From positions 62,001 through 126,000 of the forward strand of contig WOGZ01000073.1 in the NCBI GenBank assembly GCA_009733775.1: a DNA stretch of 64,000 bases. The letters run 5' to 3'. Below the pieces are notes generated by a model. It was given only the letters and a program-made list of their open reading frames with translations. It was not told the DNA's origin and made no database searches. The DNA is from Alectoria sarmentosa. Its lineage: Eukaryota > Ascomycota > Lecanoromycetes > Lecanorales > Parmeliaceae. The first letter of the stretch is position 1, and the number at the start of each line of letters is the position of its first letter. This document shows positions 32,483-44,639 of the stretch, piece by piece. The position numbers were made by a program, and so were the translations under genes.

Positions 32483-35351
32483 ATGGAAGAGTCTCTTCTG
32501 CAGCAGATCAAGCTGTTGCGTAAAAACAATAAAAACTTCCAAGCCCGTCATTTCCTACCAGAACTTAGTCTCTATGGAGTAATGCAGAAAGAAATCGTTG
32601 GTGTGACGCTTGCAGGACTGGGAATTAAACCTTACCATCTAACTGAACTAGCCGAGGAGGTCGTGCAGCGCGCTCGAAAAGTATTCGCTGTACTACTCCT
32701 GATTGGACAGGGCGACGCCATCGAAACCATGTTCAAGCATGATTCCCTCCAAAAATCAAGTCTAGATGCTAAGCTCCCGTTCACGGAAGACTCGCTCACA
32801 AACATCTTGGGCGACAGTTCCCTGGCCTCTGACTTTTTCGAGAGGCAATGGGAGTTCATCACCCCGGTGTTCTTTCGTACACTCCTTCCTCGCGTTTTCG
32901 AGAACGAGACAATCCTGCCGATTCTTGGACAAGTATCAAAAGGTGAAGGAAGCTTTGGAAAGGTTTCGAAGTACGAAATCCACCCTGAGAATCATAGATT
33001 TCCCCATGCTAGTCAACAGGTCAGCGACCGGGACCCTTTATGCTTACGGAGACTGAATCCTTGACTGACCACAATGTAGTTCGTCGGTAAGGTCATCGAG
33101 TACGAAGACAACGATGTCAAGTACCTTCGAGAACTTCGCAATCTCGCTTCTGACCCAGGTCAAGCACCCCAACATTGTGGAGCTTTTGTGCTGCTACTCG
33201 TACCAAAATTTCCATACATTCGTATTCCCAATTGCTGATCATGGAGACCTGGAAAAATTGCTTGAGATGCCACAGCGACCCGCGCAGTTCGACGCTGACG
33301 AAGTCTTTTTCGTCAGTCTCGCGGAGCTCGCCTCAGCGCTAGATGCTGTGCACAACTTTTTCGCGGATCTTTTAGATATTCATCTTACTGGCTACCATCA
33401 CGACTTGGCCCCCAGAAATATCCTCGTCAATGGCACTTCGCTCTTACTTGCAGACTTTGGTCTGTCTAGTTTTAAGGATCCTACGGAACGATCGTCGACT
33501 TCCTTCAAAAACAACCGTGGATTCTACATTGCGCCAGAATGCCAAGATCTTGAAGGCAAGCTGCAGCCGGGCCGCATCAACCAGGCGAGCGACGTCTGGT
33601 CATTTGGCTGCATCCTTCTGGAAGTCTTCGTTTATATGAAGTGTGGCAAAAGTGGAGTAGAGAGCTTCGAAGAAGCTCGCGTATATGAAACCCCCGAATT
33701 TACATTTCGGCGATTCCACAATGGTCCCCATCGCCCGTCTCCTGCAGTAAACGCTTGGATAAAGAACCTTGGTAAGGACGCCTTGAAGCACGAGGAACGG
33801 TTCCTTCGTCTGGTCTCTATGATACTTTCGATTGAGCCTCAAGACCGTCCAAACTCGAAACAAGTTCTTTTTTCATTACAGCTTGTCGCGGTAGAGGCCT
33901 TCTCGAAGGCTACGGAACGCAATTTCGCAAAGAACACTGAGTCAAAGCGTGACCTAGAAGCATTCATCGAGTTGAAGAGGTTCGGAAGCTGGGCATGGGC
34001 CCTTGAGCAGATTGCAGAGCCCTGTTTTCTATCCTTCGATCCTAGAGCTTCGCTCCATCCCGCATTGTTTGACCTTTCGCAAGCCGTTGAACATCTGCAA
34101 AATATGAGAGACTTGCTTCTAGTCGGAGGAAAAGTTGAAGGCCAACGTGATCAATGGCACCTGTTTCGCTGCCACAACACCAACCTCCTCAATACACTCC
34201 CAAGAGAGCTTCGAAGCCAAGCACGTAACCACCTCGAAGCCGAACTTCTGCAAACCCAGAACACGACTTGGCTTCAAGCGACACGAGAAGCTATGGAAAG
34301 ACCTGATGGAGACCAGATGATAGGCGTTCTGGCCGCCATCAAAAGTATGACCATCCAAGCAGAGAAGCGCTCTTTAACTTTTAATCCAAAACTTCGATTG
34401 AAGCCTGGAGACGTGGAATTGGAAAGTAAGGTCGGACATCATGAGCTAGCAAACTTGGAAACGTCCACAGGTAGTCAGCGACGTGTTCTTGTGGAGTGGC
34501 TCAAGTATGACGCCACATCGAGCAAGGAGTATGTCGCCGAGAGCCTCTTCTCGCGGATCGAATCAATCTCCGAAGTCCTCAGCTCAGCAAACCAGACTCG
34601 ACTGCCAGCCGTCCTCCAGAGCTGTGGATTCTTCCATGATCCCTCTGAACACGCTTTCGGCCAAGTCTATAATGTCCCATCCTGGTATGGGAAGGAGATT
34701 GCAGCCATCTCATTGAGGGACATTCTAACAAAGCACCGTGAGACCTATAAACCTGCGCTGCAAGGTCGTTTCAGCATTGCTCACACGATCGCATCCGCGG
34801 TCCTCGTGTTCCACAAAATCGGCTGGCTGCACAGGGCGCTGAATGCTGCCAACATCGTCTTCTTTCCCCCCGATCAAAGCCCTCCTCCAGAGCGAATTCG
34901 AAATCCATGCATCGTCGGCTTCATGCACAGCCGCCGTGATGAGATAAACCCGTTCACGCAGGGTCCGCAAGATGAAGATGAGTTCAGAGACTACCAACAC
35001 CCAGATTACCTCCAGAAAGAAAGGGTCCTATACAGACCGGAGTTCGACTATTATAGTCTAGGCATGTTGCTGCTGGAGATTGGTACCTGGGACCCGCTTT
35101 CGAGGATCGTCGCAAGCAAGGGTTTCAAAGGTATTTCGAACAATGAGTTCCGGCAGCGGATTCTGGAAAGACGGATGGGCCAGCTAGAGCAAGGTATGGG
35201 AGCGAGGTACACAAATGCAACACGAGCTTGCTTGGAGAGCAGCTTCTTGCCGCCCCAATCAAGGGGTTCAGACGCCTGGGAAAGTAATCCTGCTTTGTAT
35301 GATGCCTTTAAGAAATTGGTCGTTGATCGTATTGGCGAGTGCAAAGTCTGA
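32483..35351 (+). CDS. Kinase-pseudokinase tandem protein, frame disturbed in the N-lobe
   Basis: Exon 32483-33019 encodes a helical N-terminal region (ARKVFAVLLLIGQGDAIETM) and a Gly-loop, VSKGEGSFGKV. After a 60-nt intron (33020-33079) it continues FVGKVIEYEDNDVKYLREL, the VAIK/helix-C region. One extra base near 33150 (tctGaccc) shifts it into the long frame 33114-35351: VKHPNIVELLCCY, YHHDLAPRNILV (HHD), LADFGLSS, APECQD and ASDVWSFGCILLE. The C-terminal half has a second, degenerate kinase-like domain: GRFSIAHTIASAVLVFHKIG, WLHRALNAANIVFF with no catalytic Asp, then DYYSLGMLLLEIGTW. This matches fungal recognition-type proteins whose C-terminal domain is a pseudokinase. No splice alternative that I tried restores the frame, so a mutation or sequence error is likely. 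Confidence 0.65.
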
Positions 35352-35720
35352 CCCTACATAGATGCACTAACACAGGGTCAGAGTATATGTCAAAATTATA
35401 CAGGGCTAATGTTTGGATTGTTGGCCTCCAGGTATTCAACATCCTTAGATAATATGAGTCAACACTTGAAGTGCGTAGGGCATGTAGTCCGATTCTACGC
35501 CTCATTCGTCTATTACTTAGACACTCCAACCCCATCAATCAGGCCCATGATGGAGCGTAATTGATTAAAGCTTAGTGACGTAGTCCAGTGAATAGCAATG
35601 GGGCAGCACTGCGTAGCTCCAGTGTGAACTACCCTTTGTAACCTGTGCCTAGTTATCCGCATTTCAAAACCCGGCCTACTAGGTCAGGCAGGAGAAGATG
35701 AAGCAGCCCAAAATGTAAGT
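35352..35720. other. Gap between convergent genes; nothing recognised
   Basis: About 370 bases without coding features, between the 3' ends of the kinase-pseudokinase gene and broken unit 3. Confidence 0.4.
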
Positions 35721-37831
35721 TTAGCACCTGCTCTGAACCATTCCCCAAATTGGCACTCTCACGCCATCAAGGAAAGGTACTACTGGTCGTGTGTCCGTCT
35801 TCTTGAATAGAGGGCCCCATACACGCTCAAGCCCGGATCTCGTTCTGAGGGACGGCGATATGACATGTTTGCCAAGGCGGATCGTACCCACCCGCTCGAG
35901 TATCAGAAATACTCGATACACAAATTTGGCATACTCGAGCTTTGTCTGTAGGGCCACTGTTCTGGGATGGTCAGCCCCAGCCCTGCGTACAGAGAGCTCT
36001 ATGATCTGTTCTCCAAGGGCGATGGCCTCCGGGAAATGCGTCATGCGCACCAAGCTCTTGGCTATCTGGTACATGTACGCCAAAGTTTGGGGGTGTTCAT
36101 TGCCCTGTATTCGCTGAGAATCTCTAATTATCTCCAGATTGAGCTCAAACTTTTTTCGGGGCCCAAGATTTCCCCAAAGCCATCTACGACTTGACCAATC
36201 GATTTGAGCAGAGCCAATCCTAGCAAGGATAGTCAACTCAAGTTCTTCTACTAAGGCATTGGTCGTGTTTTCGAAAAGACTCTGGTTCATGCTTGCTGCT
36301 TTGCGCACACAACCTTTGTGGAAGTAATCTCCTCGGAGAATCCACAGTACTGTCAATGTGTTGAAAGTGGTGCTTGCCGATAATAGCTGACGATTGCGCG
36401 TAGACGTCAGTTCGGAGGTCAATGGCTTTTGCAATCTTCCCTTGAAATTTGTAGATGTCAGCTACGAAGTCTTCAAATAATAACCCTGTAGCCACATTTT
36501 TGTCACTCTTCTGAAGTACTTCCTTGATCAGGCGTTCTGCATCATCAGTCCTTCCTCGACTTAACTAAGTCGTAGCGAGATGGTACTTAGCTCTTAGCAC
36601 AACTTAATTATTGGGAGGCAATTCTGCCCCTACACTTTTGACTAATCTTCTTGCCAGATCTGCCGCCTTGTCCCAGTAGCCAAGGCTGTGCAGGAAACAG
36701 AAATAATGGTCCTCCCTTATCAGCACCATCCAGTTTGTACTGCCAAGGATAGTTCTCCAGTCGTCTATCTCGCTTTCTTGGGTTGAACAGATGTCATTTA
36801 GTCGATTTCTTTCGCGGTAGTACTGCACATTAGCGTATGCGTGCACATGACCATGTTCCAGACCGAATTTTTTGGAAGGATTGTATCCCGGGATCGGGGA
36901 CTTGATCAGCTGGAGCTGCTGTTCGAGATCTGCTTCGTGCTTTTTGCTTTCCAACAGCCACTTTTGACTCTCGTTTTCATCTCTGCGAATTCCAAAGCCC
37001 ACCTTTTAGCAAAAGGCTAGTTGTAACCCTACCTCTTCGTACAAGCCCGGGTAGGCGTTACTCTGAGACTCACGTGTCAGATTTTGAAGACATGTAAATA
37101 TACTTTGTCTAACTCGAAGGTCGAAACTGAAAAGCCGGGACATCGCGGTAGATACCTATCTGGCAATCCCTCGCTTTGTATGTCTCAGTGTGAGCGAGGT
37201 GAAATCCTACTAGCCTCGAGTCTTTGTGTGGTCGTGGTCACAAGACCAAGACGCACCTCCGGGAGATGTTTTCGGCGAGAAGCAGGTGATTCGGACACGA
37301 CCGTCGGCGAAGCACTGTTTGACTTTAGCTTAGTGAAAATGCTGACAAATGGCCCTCACAGTTTTGGCTCCAGCACCCTTATTATCTCTTCCATACACCC
37401 AGCCCGCTGATCCGGATTATGAGCTAGGCTAAGATCGAAGAGCTGGCTTAATTGCGCTCCCTGTTACGAGCGTACCCTACAAGCTGTACGATACATGGAT
37501 GACGACTTATTGGCGCAATTGCCTACGCGATCATCTCTTTGAGCGCTTTTCCTATATTCTGGACCGGTTTGATCGCCAAGCTGTACTCAGGATTGATGTA
37601 TGTCTGCCAAACAGAACCTGTAGCACCTCTACCAAGCTCTGCCAAAGCCGACTGGGGTATAATAGGTATGAAATCGACCATCATATTTTGAGCTGTGGCC
37701 AAGAACAAGTAATAGTATAGATCTGGGCTGATCTCATGATCTTGTGTTTTTGAACTCCGTGATTCTGTATACGGATGGCGAGAGAGGACGTCAGAGATTC
37801 CTGACATGATGCTCTGCTGAGTACACAACAC
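35721..37831 (-). pseudogene. Third kinase-TPR copy, core deleted and interrupted by stops
   Basis: The minus strand begins like units 1 and 2 (LFLATAQNMMVDFIPIIP, ELGRGATGSV, SLAIKP) and reaches HPCIVQLVGYARN. It then jumps to the kinase C-terminal tail (FDLSLAHNPDQRAGCMEEII), so the HGD, DFG and APE parts are gone. The TPR half follows: DLRVRQSIFTCLQNLTRE, VGFGIRRDENESQKWLLE, VADIYKFQGKIAKAIDLRTD and QTLAYMYQIAKSLVRMTHFP. In-frame stops lie at 37523-37525 (TAG), 37006-37008 (TAA), 36604-36606 (TAA) and 36565-36567 (TAG), and a frameshift near 36375. All four stops can be derived from CAG or CAA by C-to-T. It is the decayed member of the family and faces the other two units. Confidence 0.65.
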
Positions 37832-37897
37832 TGACCTGTACAGTAAGTCGTGAAGAAGCAGTCATACTCTTTAACAGGCAAATAGTAGGACAGTCAC

Positions 37898-38410
37898 CCT
37901 TTTGCAACGACTCCTTTCCCAATTGAAGACTCTCCATTGCATTCTCAAATGTCTCGTTATCTGTATCACCGGCATCGGAGCGCGTCAAACCGGGCTCCAT
38001 CAGATCCTCGGCTCCGTGGTGGCCAGACAAGGCCGGCCCCAACTTTATGACAAGCAACAACTCCTCGAACGCGAGTATGAGTTTTTCCGTTGCATCTGAT
38101 CGCTCGCTCAATCGGCTTGCGAAATCGCCAAGAGCGTAAGACGAATCGCATTTCAAATGGAAATGATCTGTATTTATTAGTATAGAGATAGTCGCAACGT
38201 CAGCGTATAGTGCCACGATCTGGAGCAAGTGAGGACCAGTGAGCCGAGGACATTCGCTGTATTCGAACCAGCGATCGAGAAGCAGTCTCAGAATATTGTG
38301 ACTATTGTATGCGACTGCAGTAGTCAGGGGCGTTTGACCAGCTGCAGAAGTCGCGTTGATGTTTGCACCATATTCGAGTAGGAGGGTAGCGAAGCTTGCG
38401 AAGGCCGTTA
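37898..38410 (-). pseudogene. C-terminal fragment of an ankyrin protein
   Basis: Minus-strand frame: SFATLLLEYGANINATSAAG, QTPLTTAVAYNSHNILRLLL, LLQIVALYADVATISILI, then an acidic end with DTDNETFENAMESLQ. That ending resembles the C-terminus of MDPLSITAS-type ankyrin proteins. The N-terminal part is absent; the adjacent sequence belongs to the membrane-protein gene. It may be the missing kind of end for a gene such as the truncated one at 20.7-22.6 kb. Confidence 0.5.
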
Positions 38411-38428
38411 CAATTCATTGAATCGTTT

Positions 38429-40356
38429 CTAGGTAATATGCGGCAAATACTGCGTCCACCTCGGTACGCTGTAAACCTCCGGTGGCAAGAAAAACACCGT
38501 CCTAAAGCTCTCATACACGAGATACGCGCGCGCAAAAATGTAGAGATACATGAAAGCGGCAGCTGCCAAACCCCCTAAGCATTTGAGTACATGGATGAGA
38601 ATATCCATGGTGATACCTTCTGATATCTGCGACGAAGACCTTTTGTTAACGACTGCAGGTTTCGGCGGTGACATTTCGATGGAGTCGGGGTTTGGAACGC
38701 GAGCAAGCTTGCGGTGGCAGAACCGGAAGATAAAGACGGCAAAGATAGCAGCATGCTGCAAGACAAGAAAGAACACGCACAGCGCAGCTGGACTTGCGAC
38801 AACCAGTGCTGACATATGCCACAAGATCAGCTCTCGGTGGGTTGGAAACTGTGCGTTCCATGCAAGGGCATGTAGACCGCCATAACCAGCTGCCACCAAC
38901 GAAAATCCCAGAAACGGCAAGGCTTTGATTTCTTTGCTCATGAAATCGAAGCCCATAGATTCTGGGATCGCTTTAACCGTAACAAGGTCCAAGTTCGTGT
39001 GTGGTTTCTTCAACTGGTACTTGTCAATAGCCTCTCTTGCAAGCTCCCAGCGCCGAACGTCACAAGGGGTTAGGTTGAAGACGGCCGGCTTGTAACGAGT
39101 AATTGTGTTCTCTGTCACATTGTATTCGTCACCGCTAACTGACGTCTCCGTCTCTTTCCATCGGGTACTTTTTGCATTGACGCGGAACCCTGTACCTGGC
39201 AGAGGTTGGGTCGTCGTAATTGTGACCGCCACTGGTCCTCTCATGCTAAGACCGTCGTTATAGAGATCACCAAGGGCTGGTAGAACAGAATCAGACGCTC
39301 TTTGTCTGTGATTCAACCCGATGTTAGCAGCATCTTCGCTAGATGCTCTGTCGTCAATAATTGCTTCGAATTCGGGATCCCGTCCAACCTCTATGGAAGA
39401 ATTCGATTTTGATTCTGACCGAGCCGGCTTGGGAATGCAGCTTGTCTTACTCGCCATCCACATGTAGGCCAGAAGTGGTCGCATGCGATCTTCCCGAATG
39501 ACTAGAGGTTGTTTGATATCCAAAGGTTTTCTCCACCACTGAAATTATGGGGATCAGCATATATATAAAAATGACCAGGAAAGATCCAGCTGAAGGACTG
39601 TCTTACGATTATGTATACGAGAATCGTGCAGAGGGCGTGTGCCAAAACATTAAGCTCCAACATGCTCACAGGCAATTTCTGGGATACTCGCGCGATGCAA
39701 GAAAGGCAGAACCAGGTCGCTTGTATGCAAGCTATAGACTTTGTGAGGGATCCACCTTTGCTTTTGTCTTTGACTTCCTCCTCTGAGATATCGGGAAGCA
39801 GCTGTGGGTCATGCTTGATCAGGAACGACGCGCCACTCCGTGTAAGTGTTGCTCGCTCCGAACGTGGGATGAAAGGTTTCAAACCCCTAGGATCTATCGC
39901 AATCCCGCCCATGATAGCCCAGAAACTATGTGTCTTCGTCCAAGGGTTCTTCCTAGAAAGACTCTGGCTTTCGGGATCGGACTGCTGCTCAGGAAATCTT
40001 CATAAGCTGCCACACAAACCGGGTTTGGAATTCGTTACCGTCACTTTCTTTTGAGAATTGAATTTCTCTTCAACCTCCATGGATATCTGTTTGGCCGCTT
40101 GACGCTGGCCCCATGCCGTCATGATCAGATATTCTGGGGCAATGAGGGCGCCAACGATCCAACTGAGTCGGCGAAGAAAATTTGGCCTGGAACTTCCGTC
40201 GTTGCCAGGGAGATTAAGGTGGACAGAACTCCAAACGCACAGAGATAGAGTGATTATACAGGTTGATAGCAGGGTGAAGGTGCCTCGAGTAGAAGGTTCA
40301 GCTTTCCAAACGACAATCTCCTTCGAGTCGTGGACGTGTAAGACGGTAGTAGCCAT
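38429..40356 (-). CDS. Multi-pass membrane protein of an uncharacterised fungal family, three exons
   Basis: Exons 40045-40356, 39607-39984 and 38429-39538 sum to 600 codons (599 aa); introns of 60 and 68 nt keep phase 0. Likely membrane segments are TFTLLSTCIITLSLCVW, LSWIVGALIAPEYLIM, LPFLGFSLVAAGYGGLHALA, MSALVVASPAALCVFFLVLQ with the following hydrophobic stretch, and GGLAAAAFMYLYIFARAYLV. Between TM2 and TM3 is a long soluble loop with a conserved-looking HSFWAIMGGIAID. The C-terminus (VYSVPRWTQYLPHIT) also fits the family as I know it. Function unknown; a plasma- or inner-membrane location is inferred. It appears intact, in contrast to its broken neighbours. Confidence 0.72.
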
Positions 40357-41341
40357 TGAAAGCTCCTTGGAAGATTACAGAGCAGAGCCTTCAGGGGAGA
40401 ACGCGAACAGGATGAGGACAGCCTGCTAAGTCAGTCGTGGTCAGTGACGGATCTGTGGTAGCCCTCATTCTGTATGCAGTACCTAAGACTCGACTGTGCT
40501 CCAGCTTAGGAGTTGCTACCTTTCTCGCAAATACTTTGACGCCTCCAGTTGTCGCATCGCCATAGGCCAGATCAAAGGTTTTTATATGTTCAAATATGGG
40601 ACATATACTTCGTGTCATCAAACCGGTCTCTCTCTCAAGAGCGCACCGAGAGGGGTGGCGCGGGGCTTTGTAAATTGGGAGGGAGTGTTGGGGGGTGGGG
40701 GGCAAGTTGCGCTAAAAGAGGAGCCTAGACCCGCTGCCGGGGCTGAGCTTTTTGGCCCCCAAGCATCTCAGCCACCGGTACTTGCTGCCTAATATTCGCC
40801 TATGCAACTTCTACGTCAAGGTGATGCGAATATGCGAGTATTTCTATCTTACTCTCTGGGAATGTAATCACTTTGGGACGAGAGACAAAAAGACGCACGC
40901 ACCCACGCACAAACCACAAGGCGTTGATAGACAGATATTGAATCGAAGCGTTGATGTCTCTCGTTCGGGTAAGAAGACATCCGAAACCGCAAATCTTTCA
41001 CCTCTGCACTTCAATCTTGTGCAAGCTCCGCCTCAAGAACGCGAGGTCTAGGTTCAGCCGTTCTGCTTCAATGAGTACAACGTATTAGGTGGCCTCGAGC
41101 CCAATCTTGTACCCAAAGCTTATGATATCTCGTTGATGCTTCCATTGCATACCAAATACTGTGGCATCGCCACTCGCAAAAGCTTGAAGAATCGTATGAT
41201 AATAGGTTCAAGCAGACTTCCAGTTGAACAGTAGAGGCTACTTCGGGTACTAATCGTAAGAACATGGGCCAACCTATTTCATTATCAAATTCAATCGACA
41301 ACTTTATTAGTAGACTGACTAATTTTTTTAGTAGATAAATA
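40357..41341. other. Non-coding or unrecognised sequence
   Basis: Upstream region of the membrane-protein gene and about 1 kb beyond. Only short frames on both strands; no recognisable feature. Confidence 0.35.
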
Positions 41342-41690
41342 TCAGAGGAGAATTCTGGGCCATTGCGCATAAAAATCGGTTTTTATGTGGATGAGCTTGA
41401 GAGTCAAGGGCAAAATTTTGGGATCCTCGGCTAAAGAATCCACAAGCCTATATGCATAATTCTTTACCCATACTCTTAAGACCAGCGAGGCTGAAGCCTT
41501 CGTCGTTACAGAAAAGATCTCCTTAGACCGAAGATACTTGAGCAGAATGCATGCGATGTCCTGGTCGCGGACAAGTGGTATCTTTCACTGTATCCATCTT
41601 GCGGCTGCTTCTTCGACTATTTCTGCCCGAAGATCAGGGTGGAAAAGGTAGAAGGCCGCACAGTGACCAGACCGTCAAGAAATGTGTTTG
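41342..41690 (-). pseudogene. Unidentified coding relic
   Basis: A minus-strand frame reads like coding sequence (DLRAEIVEEAAARWIQ, stop TGA at 41585-41587, then QDIACILLKYLRSKEIFSVT and ALASL-type helices) and ends at 41342. It faintly resembles the C-terminal helical repeats of fungal NLR-like proteins (IVEEAAA... followed by ILLKYL). I cannot name the gene. Confidence 0.3.
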
Positions 41691-43330
41691 AAATCTCAAA
41701 ATTGAAACTTGGAAGCGGAAGATGAAGGATATGTCTAACGAGGTGATCTATCATGCGGTCGGTCATAGACTGTGTTACTGCCACAGATACTACAGTCCTC
41801 ATTAATTAAGGTATTTACTTATCATATTGTACAGAGTCGGGTGTCAATCCCCACGCGATATCGATGATCACACATTCTTATTTCTGACCATCGGAATCAG
41901 GATTGACTGAGATGTTCTCCGATAACTGACTAATATACTAAGCACTCAGCGTCTAGTCATATTTTCCCCTGGTCTACCTACCTTCCCCTGCCTTAGGCTC
42001 TTACCACACTACCCTCCCTTGCCTTGGGTTCTTACCACACTACCGACATGTCAACCCCCACAAGAGAGCCTTCTAAATCGATTGAATAACGAAATCTTTG
42101 CGAAATTGAGGGAAGAGGGTTTCCTCACATACTCAGTCTCTCGCTTAATCTATAAACTGTGGGTGCGGAGTCCAAGGAAGCGAAGACAAGCGAAGAGGCG
42201 TGCAAAGGTTGGATTTTCGGTGTATAGAACGGGGGTAAGTGCAAACCCTTTCTAAGGTCAGAAAGTGCTTTCAAGGGTGTACAGATTGCTTGGCTTGCTA
42301 GGACAAGAATCCTTCTCGGTTCCATAGCAATCTAGTTCTATTTCACCTACCCACTCCATCATTAACCCTACCTCATCGCACCCCATGGTATCTATCTATT
42401 CTTAAAGACCATCTCATTGCTAAAAACTCCAATAGCGTGATACCCTTCCGCTCCACACCAGTGATGTCTACGTGACCGATTGTAAATCGTTGTGTCGGCG
42501 AGCTCCGATAGTGGTTGCAAGATACTACTTTAGCTTCTCATGTCCGAAAACGTCAAACTCATGTTGACGTACACATTTCTGGACACAGATGGCTCATCAA
42601 ATCCCAAACTCGTGTTCTGACCCACAATGGTCCAAGAACGTCGTGCCAGAATATACAGCGTAACAATAAGTTCGACCTAATTTAATGACTGCAATGAGCG
42701 GCGGCCACCACGTTAGCTTTTCTTAGTTCATCCGTGGGAAGAACAATATACACAGCTCATATTTTGTGTCAATAAGAGAATTGCTATTAGCTTCAACGGC
42801 ACAACTCTCATAGTTGACGAGTTGGTGCCTCAGGTCTATTGCCGAGGCCGTGGGCGGTGTTGAGAAGGGGGTGTACATGCATCAACCGTCGATGTACGGG
42901 TATCAGTATCCTGAAGGGAGATATTAAAGGTCTGGACGACGGGCTCGCCGGGTTCATGGACGCGAGTGGGGCGAGGGAGGAGGGTGGTCGCGATGAAGAG
43001 GTGGGGAAGGATCAGCAGTCTCAACAGGATGCCTCAGTGCAGCCACTTCAAGTCGATTCAAAGATGGCTTCCTAGAGATCAGCAGGTTTGTACCCTTATG
43101 CTTGGGCTTACCACGGAGTGATATTTCGTCCATGATTGCGGATTGGATTGACTTGTTTCTCTACAATCATGCCACGGCCCCATGTATCTTTCTTTGCTCT
43201 CAAAAAAAGCACAAATTGACACTGCATTCCCCCTTTTCTTCCCTCGAAGATCTCTCTTATCCAACTCCTGTTTTCCGTTCCCAAGACTTCCTCAAACACG
43301 CGTTCCTCGGGTTGCACGAGAGCTTTCATC
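41691..43330. other. Long intergenic stretch, nothing firm
   Basis: About 1.6 kb without recognised genes. The right end should hold the promoter of the secreted-protein gene at 43331. Confidence 0.35.
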
Positions 43331-44614
43331 ATGCATTCAACTTCTATAGCCTCAGCTGCATTACTTGCAAGCACTGCTTTACTTCCAGTTACAGCGTTAG
43401 GCGCCTCTGTCTATTCTCGACAGCTTTGCGTCACACAGTACGGCCTCCAATCGGTCCAAAGTGTTCCTACTACGACCTACGCATTGGCAATCCCTCTCAC
43501 GGTCTACACAAGAACCACTACCACACCAGTAGCAACAATCACGCCTCAACCTATTACCAACACCGTCCAAACTACAAAAACTTTTGCAGCTACATTCACC
43601 GCTCCAACAAATACGGGGACCGTTACTACAACGAGTACCGGTGGGTCGAGTCACGATATTGATACATGTGTTGAACTAATTCTGGATAGAAACCGACACA
43701 AGCGTTTCGACGTCAACGTTTACACAAACAAGCACAGTCATTTCCACAACTCAAACCACGACAGCGATGACGAGTACCGTACCACGCCTGACGGTTTCAC
43801 CCCCATCTCAAAGGAGCAGGGCTATTCACCCAAGATCAAAGGCCGCTCTCCTTTTGGGCTTGCAGCAAGGGGCCAACAAGTTCCTGTCACACTGTCAAAG
43901 GTCGGCGACAAAGTGACTTGCAAGTCACAGCTGTATCCTACCTCCGTACTTTGCGGGAAACTCGTTGAGCAGGTCACGACAAAGACAATCACGAAGACAG
44001 CTTCCATAAGTAGCACGACCACCCTCCCCGCAGTCACGAAAACGACAACATCGATGCCGAGTACCACGACGACGACAACTTCCGTCCCTCCCAATGTGAC
44101 TTTCACAGTCACCATTTCAACAACTATCACAGTCTCAACAAATACTTCCACAACCACCACCGTCGTCACAACCAGTACAAGTAAGTCCCGCAGTCCGCTT
44201 TTCTTTTCGTCATGCAACCATCACTAAACACCCCATCCTATAGCAACCGAAACCATCTCGACTCCAGGTCCCACAGTCTACGACGCCTGCTCCCCAGACA
44301 ACATAGTCAGCACCGCGAACGGCGGCTACGACATCCACTTGCTCGATTTCGCCTCGGCGTATTCCAAAGTCACGCCCGGTAGCAACTGTGACTGCTACGT
44401 CGCGTGCCAGCAAATCACCAACTGCCACGGCTCGATATCTGTCCCTGGGGTTCTGTGCGTTCTCACAACTTCGACCGGTAGCGCGTGTGTACCGGGGAGT
44501 TACGTGGGTAATTTGCAGTTTCGAACGGACTCGATGATGAACGGTGATGGGTTTGCGGTGAGCAACGGGCCCTGTGGTGGGATACGAGATGATGGGAATA
44601 TAATCTTACCTTGA
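43331..44614 (+). CDS. Secreted Thr/Ser-rich protein with a Cys-rich C-terminus
   Basis: The N-terminus MHSTSIASAALLASTALLPV is a signal peptide ending near TALGA. Long Thr/Ser/Val stretches follow, as in heavily O-glycosylated wall-associated proteins. After the last intron (44181-44243, GTAAGT...CCTATAG) comes a Cys-rich module (SNCDCYVACQQITNC, GVLCVLTTSTGSACVPGSY). Within 43641-43819 there are two options: read straight through with an odd His/Asp/Asn-rich segment, or splice 43641-43689 (GTGGGT...GGATAG) and a second very short intron starting at 43779. The spliced version keeps the Thr-rich character (TSVSTSTFTQTSTVISTTQ), so I favour it. Family and function unknown; a cell-surface or secreted role is inferred. 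Confidence 0.6.
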
Positions 44615-44639
44615 AAAGAGGTGAATCGAGATATTTATG

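Noticed and set aside
33087..33158. Intron GTAAGG...CTGACCCAG in the kinase-pseudokinase gene as an explanation of the frame break
   Set aside because: It does not keep the frame and would remove FVGKVIEYEDNDVKYLREL, which clearly resembles the kinase Lys and helix-C region.
43397..44217. Val- and Cys-rich minus-strand frames opposite the secreted protein
   Set aside because: They are antisense shadows of the Thr-rich repeats.
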